The position numbers were made by a program, and so were the translations under genes. This document shows positions 23,824 through 33,781 of a DNA stretch of 64,000 nt, piece after piece (positions within the stretch are counted from its first letter, which is position 1; every line of letters starts with the position of its first letter). The notes under the pieces were generated by a model. It saw only the letters and a program-made list of their open reading frames with translations, made no database searches and was not told the origin of the DNA. The DNA is from Fulvia fulva (Eukaryota > Ascomycota > Dothideomycetes > Mycosphaerellales > Mycosphaerellaceae), in contig NC_063021.1 of assembly GCF_020509005.1 (NCBI RefSeq), positions 2,976,001 through 3,040,000 of the forward strand, read 5' to 3'.

Positions 23824-24447
23824 ATGGAGGAATCTCGACAACGGCTTCTCAACGACTAGGAAGTTCAAGAAGCAGGAGTTTAGCCTGTCAGCTTGGAAAG
23901 GTCCAAACCACGGTGTATTGCAAAATACACAAGTACCACTCTTGTTCTTCTAGTGCTTGCGATGATCGCTGGGTTCTTTACTGGCAGCTCTATTCGTCAT
24001 GTCTACACGACGATATGTCCACAGCGAACCGAGTTCCTCTGTGGAGAGACGGTCGCGGAAGCAAGGTCTCTCCAGTGCAAAGTTGATGTCATGGATTTGG
24101 GGTGGGTACATCCCCATTGCTGGGACGAAGAGTTTCTCGACGAGTATGCGCCTCCTGACAAATGGCGTTTCGGACTCGACGAAGAATTCCGAACTACCTT
24201 ATCGCAGGCTCAGATATCAACTGGAGACTTCGAAGACCCTTGGGTGACGAACAACTACCATGGAGCGCATTGCACATATGCTCTTCGCAAGATGGCAAGA
24301 GCTGCAGCTCTTGGTGAGCATGTTAATTTGCGCATGTCACACGTGAGGCACACACATCACTGCGCCATGTCAGTAAGAACTATCAAGGCGGATAAATTCA
24401 ATGTGACCGGGCCGGGCGGCGTAACTCGGTTCAGGTGTCGTCGATAG
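23824..24447 (+). pseudogene. UstYa/DUF3328-related membrane protein with two in-frame TAG codons
   Basis: From ATG 23824 one frame runs to the stop at 24445-24447, interrupted only by TAG at 23857-23859 and 23881-23883. Both could come from CAG by the CpA-to-TpA change typical of RIP. The N-terminus M-E-E-S-R-Q-R-L-L-N-D suits this family. A TM helix follows near codons 35-55, then C-x-x-D-V-M-D-x-x-W and two intact HxxHC motifs, HGAHC and HTHHC. An alternative model uses an upstream exon from ATG 23753 spliced past both stops to about 23891, but no such join gave a convincing product. It is a paralogue of the divergent gene at 22550-23173. If the stops are real, the gene is dead even though its catalytic motifs survive. 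Confidence 0.6.
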
Positions 24448-24776
24448 TTCGCCCCTACATGGACACAAGTTGGCCATGATACAAGTTATCCAAAAGTAAA
24501 GTGATGGGTGGCAGATGAGACGGGAGACGTATTCAAAAGTGGAACTCGGCGCGGCGTTCTGGTGTGAACGCTTTGTTGGAAGAGAAGAGCCAAGATGCAA
24601 GAGTACAACCATACCGTCGATACCACAGGCAGCATGTACGATCTGGCCTGCTGCGTTCCTGATCTAAGCCGCCTTTCTGGCGCTATCAACATCACTCCGG
24701 ACGAGGCAATGCATTGCCAGCAATCCGCGCACTACGGGTCCGTGAGCATGCACACGCACGAGACTACGTCCGAGTC
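24448..24776. other. Intergenic, nothing recognised
   Basis: 3' flank of the UstYa-related gene and upstream sequence of the next ORF; contains only short overlapping frames. Confidence 0.4.
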
Positions 24777-25085
24777 ATGAAGGGGGTCAAGATCAGGAGG
24801 ATGAACGTGATCGTGGTGACGGACAAGATCGAGAAGACTACCGCGTGCACTAGCACGTGCACGATCATGCCCGAGTGGTTGGTCATCGCCGTGGGCGCGA
24901 TCAGGTTCGAGTTCAGCGGCTCCGTCGAGTTCGAGTTAAGGGCTATGCACATGTATACGCACGACTACGTCGGCACGGACCTGAAGAACGACCTAATGAT
25001 GTACCACAACCCGTACATGATCGCGAACGGGTGTGAGGACAAGGACTGCAACGCGTTCACGATCGCTACCTCCCAAGTCAGGTGA
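24777..25085 (+). CDS. Unrecognised small ORF with strongly C/G-ending codons
   Basis: The frame is open from 24714 and the first ATG is at 24777, giving 102 residues. Nearly every codon ends in C or G (GTG ATC GTG GTG ACG GAC AAG ATC), a much stronger bias than in neighbouring genes, and this argues for a translated frame. The product has a basic start (M-K-G-V-K-I-R-R), a hydrophobic stretch near residues 43-52, and cysteine pairs at about residues 26/30 and 88/92. There is no signal peptide or known domain. The opposite strand also has an open frame at 24993-25184 but with poorer composition. The function is unknown. It might be one exon of a larger gene. Confidence 0.35.
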   Translation: MKGVKIRRMNVIVVTDKIEKTTACTSTCTIMPEWLVIAVGAIRFEFSGSVEFELRAMHMYTHDYVGTDLKNDLMMYHNPYMIANGCEDKDCNAFTIATSQVR

Positions 25086-25257
25086 TCGCTCCACGTGACG
25101 GACCAAGGGAGCTTCTGAGCGGTCGGGCTCGGCAGTTTGAGTTGACACTTCGCAGGCTGCCAGCTGCGGCACAGTTAGCAGCAATCATGGCAGCTGCTCT
25201 CATGTACCTTCCATACATCTACCCAGCTCTGCAGTGCATGACCATTACTCATCGTGG

Positions 25258-26034
25258 ATGGCAAAGCAGTCAACCGATACCATGGAGCTTCTTGCACTAC
25301 TGGGACAAGCGGGAGACATCGTGGACCATGTATTCCATCTCACCGCCATTCTTGTGGTCATGATGGACGAAATCGGCCTCATCTCCAGCCTGTGGGTCGT
25401 CTCTGAGCCCCCAGAGGCACTGCCGAGCAGCTTCAACGTGAATCCTCTTTTCACGACGGTCACATATGCGATCTCCCAGCCATTGTGGACACTGCTATTC
25501 TCGGCTTTCAAGAAACCAGCATGGCAACCTTACTTGTCGGCGCACATCATCCAGATCCTCATCTCAATTCACAGTATGGCGGGTACATACTCGTCAAGAT
25601 CTCTATCCGATCGACTGATGAAGGGGGACAAACTTGGGATAATCTCTGCTTCGAAATCAGCTAGAAGCGAAGCTGGAGCTCGTCCCTCCATCAACGTTTA
25701 CGCCATCTATCTCCTGCCCACCCAGACAGCAGCGATCCTGCACGCCGCCATCCTAATCTGGATAAAGAACTCTCGCAATCCAGTCGCCATGTACAAAGCG
25801 AGCAACGGCAGCGTGGTAGTAGTTTATGTTGTTTTTAATGAATTCTACAACTACCTTTGGTGCACGGTTACTGGCCGAGCCTGGTGCTTCCGATGTGGCC
25901 GTTACCTACGCTCTCAGCTGTACCACTTGGCACTACTGCTACTTCTGCGCCTCTGTGTTCGAACTGTGCTTAGGCTGGACATGCTCCCAGCTTTGGCTTT
26001 GGTCCGTATGGGGCTGAGCGAACTAGGTCTCTGA
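25258..26034 (+). CDS. Hypothetical multi-pass membrane protein
   Basis: The open frame runs from about 25234, with first ATG at 25258, to 26034, about 258 codons. Several hydrophobic segments are visible, around residues 25-47, 75-90, 98-112, 155-175 and 190-205, so an integral membrane protein is likely. An overlapping upstream frame containing M-A-A-A-L-M-Y-L-P-Y-I-Y may be a first exon, so the start is unsure. A candidate intron (GT near 25583, AG near 25670) and a frame change near 25826 suggest the 3' part may be spliced differently. No family was recognised. Confidence 0.35.
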   Translation: MAKQSTDTMELLALLGQAGDIVDHVFHLTAILVVMMDEIGLISSLWVVSEPPEALPSSFNVNPLFTTVTYAISQPLWTLLFSAFKKPAWQPYLSAHIIQILISIHSMAGTYSSRSLSDRLMKGDKLGIISASKSARSEAGARPSINVYAIYLLPTQTAAILHAAILIWIKNSRNPVAMYKASNGSVVVVYVVFNEFYNYLWCTVTGRAWCFRCGRYLRSQLYHLALLLLLRLCVRTVLRLDMLPALALVRMGLSELGL

Positions 26035-26175
26035 TGGGACATAAGTGGCACGGTAATGAATCGCAACTTCATGCTACTTCTTGCGCATGAATTTTGGCAC
26101 AACTTCGAATTTCCTGCTTCTCTGTTACGAGCCGAAGCCTAGAAGGCCCAGTTATCCTGAACACCAGCTACTTGA

Positions 26176-27171
26176 TCAAGCGCTACCACCATCTGACGAC
26201 GTATCCATCAACTCTCCTGGACCATCCACGGAACTTGGCTGGCCTTCCACTGGCATTTGGTATATCCTCGCGTCTTCGGCCTTCAGACAACCAATGTTCT
26301 GACGGCCATCCTGCAGGAATATGCGAACGAGTAGAAAGTGATCCACCACATGGTTTCCCGTAATCCGAACTTGACCATCCACGAAGATCGTCAGGATACT
26401 GTACTGCTGACCATGCACCACAACGACCTTGCGATCCGTAAGAATATTGGCTAGTCTTCGACTAGTTGATATGAGCCACAAGCCGCGTTGTAGTTGGTCA
26501 GGGATGTATGCTACCACTCCGTACGTAAAGGGCACTTTGGTCTGTAACGTTGCGACCTGCAGACTCACGTCAAGGGTGTTTCGGCAAAGGTTGAAGGAAA
26601 GACTCTTTTGCTGTGGGGTGCCAATGAGCAAGCTCTGCATGTATGCCAGATTGAATTGTCGAAAGCGAGCAAGCACTGCTGGACCAAGTATGTGTCCAAG
26701 TGCAGAGCTGGCTGTGTCCTCGTCGGCAGTGAAGTGGTGCTTCGAGTAGCCTGAGATGTGTGCTGCGATCCACGCATCTGTCAGGTCGCTATGGTCCACG
26801 GTCAGCAGCACAGCAAGCCGCATTACCTCCGGGTCTGGCGTAGCTTGGAAGAGAGGCTCATCAAACTCGAGATCAACGAACTGCGGATTTTTGAGCAACA
26901 GCAGCTTGACGATGTCCTGAATTGCTGAAAGGACGTGGTCCTTGATGCTCTTTCCAGGCACGAAGGACGAGATTTCCAGTAGTCGATCATCGTTGAAGTA
27001 CAGGATCTCACCTTGCAGACTGATCGCGATACGAATTTCGAGCCTCTGGAAGAGAATCACTGGTGCATCGGCGACGCTCTCGGTAGCCATATCTGGTGCC
27101 ATCAATTGGAAGTTCTGCTTGATAAGTAGTCTTGATGGCTCATCGCCCAGCCAGTGTGTTGACAAGGACAT
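26176..27171 (-). CDS. Hypothetical protein, 331 residues, single exon
   Basis: A clean open frame from ATG 27169-27171 to the stop at 26176-26178. The open frame extends upstream to about 27294 without another ATG. Composition is that of a soluble protein with alternating hydrophobic strands and no signal peptide or TM helix. A central H-x-x-D-L-T-D-A-W segment and a C-terminal acidic/serine tail (D-T-S-S-D-G-G) are the only notable points. I do not recognise a family. It lies convergent with the membrane-protein ORF on its left and transcribes away from the gene at 28068. Confidence 0.5.
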   Translation of the reverse strand: MSLSTHWLGDEPSRLLIKQNFQLMAPDMATESVADAPVILFQRLEIRIAISLQGEILYFNDDRLLEISSFVPGKSIKDHVLSAIQDIVKLLLLKNPQFVDLEFDEPLFQATPDPEVMRLAVLLTVDHSDLTDAWIAAHISGYSKHHFTADEDTASSALGHILGPAVLARFRQFNLAYMQSLLIGTPQQKSLSFNLCRNTLDVSLQVATLQTKVPFTYGVVAYIPDQLQRGLWLISTSRRLANILTDRKVVVVHGQQYSILTIFVDGQVRITGNHVVDHFLLVRIFLQDGRQNIGCLKAEDARIYQMPVEGQPSSVDGPGELMDTSSDGGSA

Positions 27172-28067
27172 TCTTCTGTGATCTCTGCGGAGTGTCGGAA
27201 TGGCATGATCATTGCGACGGGTGCAAGCAATGATATATACCCTGTCCACACATTTTTGGAACTCACATGCAGGTTCGAGCACTGAGGCAGACAAGTGAGA
27301 GACAAGGTAGAAGATACCAGAGGCCTATTCACCATCAAGTCGTCATTGGAAGTGGCCTTTGCTTTCTCCGAGAGCCACGCAAATATGAGTGAGTTGCACA
27401 GCCTGATACAGGACAAAGACTCCCCGCTTATGGTGAGCGCACGGACTGACGCTAAGCCTACTAACTTCCATGCTAGTGGTTGAGACCGCATCACGTGCAA
27501 ATTCACAAACTCAACCCACATCCATGTGAGTCAATACTTGCGCGATTTCTCGTTCCTGAAAATCCTCCTAAGATCCTGATATGTCCTTCTTTTCTGTATA
27601 TTTACGCTGGACTACTGCGAGTGCATCGCATGGCGTACTTTATCACACTGGCAGTTCAAGCGGTCACTCGTCAGCAAGCTATGAAGCAAACACATTGTCA
27701 TTCCTCTGCCCGCTCTCAAGTGAATAAGAGCTTCTCGGCATTGTACATGACAAACATTGCCAGACTGAACGCCACCGCACGTGAAGCCATGGGAACGGCT
27801 TGCTTCACTGCAGAGGAGGGCGGCAGACACATGCTTCCACAAAGCATCGAAAGACAATTCTTGTAGCAAGACAAGGAGCCGTGAATAATATCTACTCTCG
27901 CGTGGCGACACCCCTCCTTTTCCATCAAAAGCAATCATCACGACAAGATCCAATGTCACAAACACATTGACTGCACCACCGAGACGAAAGAAAAGCGCCA
28001 GGCCCAATTTAAAGCTTCTCGTTCCATCAACCGTGTGTCCCCATCCCACGCCACCACCACAACCAAG
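27172..28067. other. Divergent intergenic region
   Basis: About 900 bp between divergent genes. ORFs on both strands overlap each other and have no recognisable content. The last 100 bp are rich in CCACCA and CACAAC runs, as in many fungal 5' leaders. Confidence 0.45.
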
Positions 28068-28745
28068 ATGTTCAAAGCTCTATCCCACGACATCGCCACC
28101 ACGAAAATGTTCAAAGCTCACCGCCACCCCGACGAAGACCCCAGCGCCAGCCAGATCCAGGCCGCGTACGTAATGCCCGGCCCATCCGACACCTTCACCA
28201 TCCGCTCCATCTCCAAGGCGATCTTCGACGACAGCTCCTACTGGCTCCCCTCACCCGTATCCAAAATGTTAGGCTACCCGGTCAAGATCTGCGTCCTCGA
28301 CGTGAACGACTACTTCACACGACCTACTGGCCTCGAGTTCCAGGACACGGACTACGGGGAGCCTTACAGCAGAGTCGCAAACCGTTTTCTGACAGACTGC
28401 GACGTCTGGAGCGAGCGTTTTGGACAGCCTTGTTGCGGTAGTCTCCACGGTACGGCGCTGCTGGTGTGTGAAGATGGGAGTTCGCCGGAGTTGGGACTGT
28501 TGGAGTGTATGAATGCTTATATCAGGAAGCATCTAGTGCTGGTCGAGAATGAGCTTGAGAGGCTGCGAAATCAGCTGGAGAAGTTCAAGGAGAGTGCAAA
28601 GGATGTGTTTGGGGGGGATAAGATGCGTATGGCGTGGGAGGAGTGGAAGAGGAACGAAGAGGAAGCGAGGGAAAAGTTGGAGTCTGATAGGGTGAAGGCG
28701 GAAAGGGAGAGTGATGGCAATGCGAGAGTTAAAGGTGAAAAGTAG
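28068..28745 (+). CDS. Paralogue of the MYND-finger protein at 44421-45266, without the finger
   Basis: The start is ATG 28068 and the product has 225 residues. The body (A-I-F-D-D-S-S-Y-W-L-P-S-P-V, then P-V-K-I-C, then R-V-A-N-R-F-L-T-D, then a coiled-coil-like stretch and M-A-W-E-E-W-K) lines up block by block with the minus-strand gene at 44421-45266. It ends in a charged helix (rich in K, E, R) where the paralogue has a MYND zinc finger. The N-terminus contains a tandem duplication: T-T-K-M-F-K-A occurs twice, 39 bp apart in the DNA, so either ATG may start translation. The molecular role is unknown. MYND-containing relatives usually act in protein-protein contacts, and this copy lacks that part. 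Confidence 0.6.
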   Translation: MFKALSHDIATTKMFKAHRHPDEDPSASQIQAAYVMPGPSDTFTIRSISKAIFDDSSYWLPSPVSKMLGYPVKICVLDVNDYFTRPTGLEFQDTDYGEPYSRVANRFLTDCDVWSERFGQPCCGSLHGTALLVCEDGSSPELGLLECMNAYIRKHLVLVENELERLRNQLEKFKESAKDVFGGDKMRMAWEEWKRNEEEAREKLESDRVKAERESDGNARVKGEK

Positions 28746-28802
28746 ATTGTGGTAGGGATGGCCAAGTTGGTGAGTCTCAAGGCAGTACCATGTAAATTGC
28801 GT

Positions 28803-30308
28803 TCATCCTACCCACCTTACCCATTTCGCGAAGTTCTCGTCAGCTTTCAATCTCTCCGTATCCTCCTCCCTCAAACAAACAGCCGCAGCAATTTCTCCGT
28901 CGATTCTTTTCGGCATCAGGAATGCCAGTCCCTCCCAAGCCTCGAAAGCAGGTCTCCTCACAGCCTCCGGCTTGCCTAAACAACAACCAAAGTCGAACTC
29001 ATAGCACTTCTCTTTCGCCCACGACGACATCTTGACGTTCATACTGGATGGCTTGGGTCGTTCTGGAGGGCCTGCTCCAGCTCTGAGTCGAAGAGACTCC
29101 CTGAGTACCTCTGCAGAAGCCCGGACTTCGCGTTCAATCCGGTCGGTTTCGCTGAGGGTATTGCGCAGGCAAGAAGCTAGATATCCGAGTGTCTGGTCCA
29201 CAACTTCGGAGATGGAAAGAGTAGTCGTGACTTTGTGGACAAAGTTCCCTGGGTGTCTGCCTGGGAGGCCAAGATACGGTCGAGAGTCCACTAGACGCTC
29301 GAAAGAAGTAGTTGATGTCACTGCTCCGTCGGATGTCGTGACTGACGAAGCGAGTCGAACTGTACGAGCATGTGTAATGTTTTGCCATAGAATTGCGCAG
29401 ATCACATCATCCGTGGAGACAAAGTCTGTCTTTGCATGGTCCGGTAGGTCCCGCATAGCTTGAGCTTTGAGCTGAGTATGAGAGTCGTTGGAGAACACGA
29501 TGTATGACCATGTCGCCGCAGGGGTATCACCAGTGGTGGGATCGACGCTTGAAAGTACCACTGGCTGAGCGGCCGGCTTGGAAGTAGACACTGGAGCAGG
29601 CTCTGGACTTGTGCCCTGACCACGTACTGTGCTCTGACCAGAGTGTCTTGCCAAAGAAGTACCCCATCGGTCCAGACGTCCGAATTCCATAGTATCCTGT
29701 CCGGCGTCCTCTGTGCCGTTGTCTCTGCATGCTTCAAAGAATAGTCTGATCGCCTCACTCATTGCCACCATATCCATGCAATTATGCTGAGCAGAGAACA
29801 CAAGCAAGCAGCCCCCGTCGACAAGATTGACTTGTACCTCAAAAATCGCGGCTTCCCTCTCTGCGTTTAGACTACCATATGCGCATGTTAGAGGCTCCAG
29901 ACCGGCGCCAGTTCCATTCGGTAGTGTTCTTCTGCTGGCCAAGTCTTCTTCTCTCAATAATGAGAACGGGAAGCCTGCCTCGCGGATCGCCTGATAGCTG
30001 GGCAAGCGGTCTTCTAGTCGTCTTTCGGAGACTCTGAACGCACTACCGGAGTCCGAGAAAGGTGCCGAGCTTGGTGTTGGTATGATCTTATAAAGGCCAT
30101 CGCTATGATCAAATTCGACAGCATCTGCTATCCATGGCACCCAGCAAGCAAGCCTCCTGTAACCACGCCGAATTCGAGTAACAACCTTCTCCCGGGAGCT
30201 GTTCCCTTCAAGCGGAAAGCAGACACAGACTTGTGTGTATAAACTGCTCAGGCGAGGTAGCTGGCCGAAGACGTGAAGCGGAGTCGGTTGTCGTCCATCA
30301 CAAGCCAT
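28803..30308 (-). CDS. BAHD-type acyltransferase (trichothecene 3-O-acetyltransferase-like)
   Basis: Single exon of 501 residues from ATG 30306-30308. The catalytic HxxxD motif is present as HNCMD (residues 175-179), and the second landmark DFG, of the DFGWG type, occurs as FDFGCC near residue 440. The length and two-domain layout fit BAHD enzymes, which move an acyl group from an acyl-CoA to an alcohol or amine and often decorate fungal secondary metabolites. The DFGWG motif is altered after DFG, which is common in fungal members. No stops or shifts were seen. The gene is divergent from the multi-TM gene at 30854, and a monooxygenase remnant lies just beyond that one. Substrate and product are unknown. 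Confidence 0.75.
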   Translation of the reverse strand: MACDGRQPTPLHVFGQLPRLSSLYTQVCVCFPLEGNSSREKVVTRIRRGYRRLACWVPWIADAVEFDHSDGLYKIIPTPSSAPFSDSGSAFRVSERRLEDRLPSYQAIREAGFPFSLLREEDLASRRTLPNGTGAGLEPLTCAYGSLNAEREAAIFEVQVNLVDGGCLLVFSAQHNCMDMVAMSEAIRLFFEACRDNGTEDAGQDTMEFGRLDRWGTSLARHSGQSTVRGQGTSPEPAPVSTSKPAAQPVVLSSVDPTTGDTPAATWSYIVFSNDSHTQLKAQAMRDLPDHAKTDFVSTDDVICAILWQNITHARTVRLASSVTTSDGAVTSTTSFERLVDSRPYLGLPGRHPGNFVHKVTTTLSISEVVDQTLGYLASCLRNTLSETDRIEREVRASAEVLRESLRLRAGAGPPERPKPSSMNVKMSSWAKEKCYEFDFGCCLGKPEAVRRPAFEAWEGLAFLMPKRIDGEIAAAVCLREEDTERLKADENFAKWVRWVG

Positions 30309-30853
30309 GATCAGGGCTGATCATACTGTGTAGAGGGTATGCAGAGGTCGAGACAGACCTGAGATATCTGGGCCAGTCTTCCGCCAGGAATTGACCCGTG
30401 ATGCTCGAGTGACAGTTTGTATGAGTCGAGGATGAACTCTATCCAACTTTGGATCAGTGACACGAGGAGGAAACCGGTCAATGCACTGCATACTCGCTTT
30501 CCCTCGCATCTGACACACGACATCAGATATCGTCACCTCGACAGCTCAACCCCCAAGGCCATACTGCATGCCGACCTGGGGAGATGGATGGCAGAGATCT
30601 GTTTCGACAAGCTTTGGGAAGTCTCGATGCCTGACAGTGTCTCCATTTCATGCACCGGAGGAGCTCGCGACTTGATACATGAGCACGACTTGCGCATAGT
30701 AGTGGCGTAGTAGTCGTCGAATCGTAAGATACCGCCGTGGTATGAAGTGACATGCCTATGGTGAATATTGACAGACCGAAGTGACACGAGGCAATTGAAG
30801 AATTTCCCAAGTCACAATGGCCACAGCCACAATCTCCCCACACCAACCTCTCC
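30309..30853. promoter_or_regulatory. Shared upstream region of acyltransferase and multi-TM gene
   Basis: About 545 bp between divergent starts. The right end carries a CAA/CAC-rich leader (30830-30900). No defined binding site was recognised, and small ORFs inside look like chance. Confidence 0.4.
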
Positions 30854-31929
30854 GTGGACAACCTCACCTCCAAACCAACAACAACAACTCCATCAGTAGT
30901 ACCTTATGACATGGCCACCCCAACAAACCTCCCCGGCGGCCTAATCTTCTGGCTCTACATCCTGCTCGCCCTCTTATTCACCACTCTCCTCCTCACCACC
31001 ATCATCCGCCAACTCTCCCCACCCCCAAACACCACCACCCATGTCGCCATCTTCTCCCTTCTGGCCATCGCCAGCTTCGCGACCTTGTCCGTCAACATGC
31101 TCCACGTGCTGATCCAGTCCTACATCCTCTGGAGCGCACAGACGAGCACGATAGGATTGTTGCGAGCCCCGATATCGCTGGCGAAGGTCTGGCAGTGGTC
31201 GGTGCGTTCGACGTTGTTTCGGGATTTCGGGGAGGCGATCGTGGCGGATGAGGTCAGGTATCTGTGGGTGTCGTGGGAGTTGTTGGGGACGTTGTCGATT
31301 TGTTTGTATATGGGGGCTGAAGGTACGCTTTCGACTTCGCGCTGGTGAGCAGCGATGCTGATGGTGGTGTAGGCGTACGACGACGAGTCCCCAGGCTGTG
31401 GGCTTTCTTCGCCGTGGCACAGATCCTACCTATATCGTTCACGCAGAACCTCTTCTACGTTGCTGCGTTACGCTCGCCGGCAACTACTGGAGCCGACGCT
31501 AGACTGTCGCGCAATATCAGCCTGCGAGCAATAGCGGCATATTGTGTCTGCCTCGCTATTGCACCTTACACGGCTGGTGGACCTTACCTAATCCCCGTCA
31601 TTCTGTTTGCTCGAATGATGCTGTTCGTGCCACTCGCATTGGCACAGAACAGCAGTCAGAGCACGAGCGAGAAAGGCAGGACCTTCTTCACGCACCAGCT
31701 AGCGCAACAAGCGGTTGCACTCTTCGCCATTGCATTGACAGCGAAGCAGGCGTATCTGGTGTACCAGTCAAGAGCGACAATATCAGAGATCTGGCAAGCA
31801 TTGTTCAGCCATCCAGCAGTCACAGCTCTCGGTGTGGACTTCTTGCTAAGTGCGGTCAGCTTTGTGGTCTGGACACTCTCGCAAAAGGCTATTAGAGACG
31901 GCACGCTTCAGGAGAAGAAAGCTTCATGA
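30854..31929 (+). CDS. Integral membrane protein with 7-8 TM helices, function unknown
   Basis: Two exons, 30854-31322 and 31373-31929, join in frame across a 50-bp GT-AG intron to give 341 residues. A second ATG at 30911 (M-A-T-P-T-N-L-P-G-G) could be the true start. Hydrophobic segments follow about residues 29-50, 62-82, 145-155, 170-190, 210-225, 232-250, 275-292 and 305-325. Fungal proteins of this type are common, often uncharacterised, and sometimes lie near metabolite genes. Nothing in the sequence shows a transport or receptor motif. The 3' end lies only about 50 bp from the stop codon of the convergent monooxygenase remnant. Confidence 0.6.
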
Positions 31930-31980
31930 TATGCTGTATCACAATCTAGCTAGCCGACTTGTCTGCTCACTACCTCGCCG

Positions 31981-33104
31981 TCAGACTACTCGCTTATTCT
32001 GCTCATTGATCTGCTCCGCCAGCACCTTCTCATCTCCACCATTGGCCGCGTACCATTTCTGATCAAGATTTCTCAGGTTCAGATACGGCGAGTTGTCCAG
32101 CACCCCCGTTCCTGCTCTATTCTCCACAGTCCACCCCATTCCTAGACTCGCCCATTGGTTCTTGTGGTGATACCTCATGTCCATATCCTCATACCTGGGA
32201 CTAGCAATGACCTGCTGATAGTGCATAGATGACCCAGGCCAGACAGCATTAACTCGGCCGGTGTTATTGTCCTTGTACCAGGAGCGGCAGTCTTCCTTCC
32301 AGACAGTGTGTTTGATCCATTCTTGGACATGGTCGTTGAACTGGTCGGTCACGGATTGCTTGGGCGCCCAGCTGTGAACGTTTTCGTTCTGCATCTTCTT
32401 GATTATGGAGATAGCGTATTCGGAAACGGTATGGAGCGGTCCCATGACGGATCCGTCCTCAACTGGTCACGTTGGACCAATAAAGGTAATGAAGTTAGGG
32501 AAATAAAGAATACCAAGCCCTAGGTACGACTCTGGGCAAACCTTCCACTTGTCCTGCGAAGCATCAGTATAAACCTCCTCACATCACACACTTTTTACTG
32601 CAACAAACCTTCAAATCCACCCCACCCCTCCCCACCAGCGGAAACCTCGGCCGATAACTGACATCAAACCCAGTCGCACACACAATCGTATCCACCTCCC
32701 TCTCCACCCCATCCGCCCCCACCACTCCCTTCTCCGTCGCCTCCTTCACCGCAGTAAAATGCACATCAACATTCGCCTCCTGGATCGCAACCATTGTTCT
32801 CCAGCCAAGTACCTCCAATGTCTGCATTCTTCTCGTAAATGACATGCTCTACGTTCTCACACAGCTTCTGAATCTGATATGCCATCAAGATGCCAGTCAC
32901 TCCACCCCCGATCGTAAGCACTTTAATCTTGCGATTCTTTGGATCACTGAAAACAGCTGTTAGAACAACTCGCCCCGTTCTTTGCGTCCCATGGAGCTTC
33001 ACTCACTTCCATGTATAATCCTGGTTAACTTCATATCCACTTGATCCAGGCTGCGAGTAGTCGAACGTCTCGCCAGCGGCAACGGCATTGAGATCTGGAG
33101 CCAT
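31981..33104 (-). pseudogene. Baeyer-Villiger-type flavin monooxygenase with the central part deleted
   Basis: The minus-strand start ATG 33102-33104 leads into a first exon and, after a 60-bp intron, the FAD Rossmann motif T-I-G-G-G-V-T-G and [11 protein letters not shown]. The match stops at about 32793. The sequence then resumes, in another frame, with the C-terminal part: I-V-C-A-T-G-F-D, an intron (GTTTGT to GCAG, about 32530-32590) and the FMO/BVMO tail P-T-W-P-V-E to about 31981. The whole middle is absent, including the BVMO fingerprint and the NADPH-binding Rossmann fold, roughly 250 residues of a normal 550-650. Such enzymes insert one oxygen atom from O2 into ketones or similar substrates. 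This copy cannot bind NADPH and the frame is broken at the join. Confidence 0.75.
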
Positions 33105-33781
33105 GATGTTTCCTCCTCGTCGGAAATAGATGGAATGGATTGAGAGGAAGTGGAAAAGGAAGAATAAAGGTGAAGTCAAGTGCAGATCCTACCTGCAGCT
33201 TTATACTCTAGACGCCTGTCGACCGTCGTTGCCATGCTTAGACTACAGCGGCACTCGGGCCAGCTCGCATATGTCAGAGGGCAAGCTACACCACAAGGAC
33301 CTGCGCAATGTGGAGATCTGTACCACTTGGCTGACAGTTGAGGTAGGTGCGCCGCGGTAGGCGCATGAGAGTCGGCATCTCGATATTGAGCTTCGAGCCC
33401 GAGCACTGCCATGCATCGGTCGTTTCGTCGAGAGTACGCTCCAATCGTTGACCATCGTAAGCAATTGTTGTGCACGGCAGGACGAAGGAGGGGCAGGCTT
33501 TCGGCTATGGTCGTTCAGCCGCAAAGGCATCCAGCTCCACAAGCACCCCGCTTGAAGTAGCACGAGACCTCTGGAGGAGTTTCCGACGCTGTTGCAGCGA
33601 GTCGAGCAGTGTCCAGCCCCATCAGTACCATCGGCCGGGCGGATCAATGATCGCGCGCTATCCCAAAGTGACAAGTAGATAGTGCGGCTGCACGATCCTA
33701 ATGCACGTAGCGCTTCCGTTGCATCGACCAACTCTGCATCGGTCGCGAACCCTGCGTTGGCCCTACATTACGCGAGAGGCC
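33105..33781. other. Intergenic, no supported gene
   Basis: An ORF of 162 codons (33243-33731, minus) overlaps others on both strands; it is cysteine- and serine-rich with no recognised domain. I treat it as chance. The left end is the upstream region of the monooxygenase remnant. Confidence 0.4.

Noticed and set aside
13500..33104. A RiPP precursor peptide to go with the UstYa-like genes
   Set aside because: No ORF with signal peptide and repeated core units separated by KR/KEX sites was found.
33243..33731. 162-codon minus ORF
   Set aside because: Overlapped by ORFs on the other strand, no domain, no splice logic; composition like chance.
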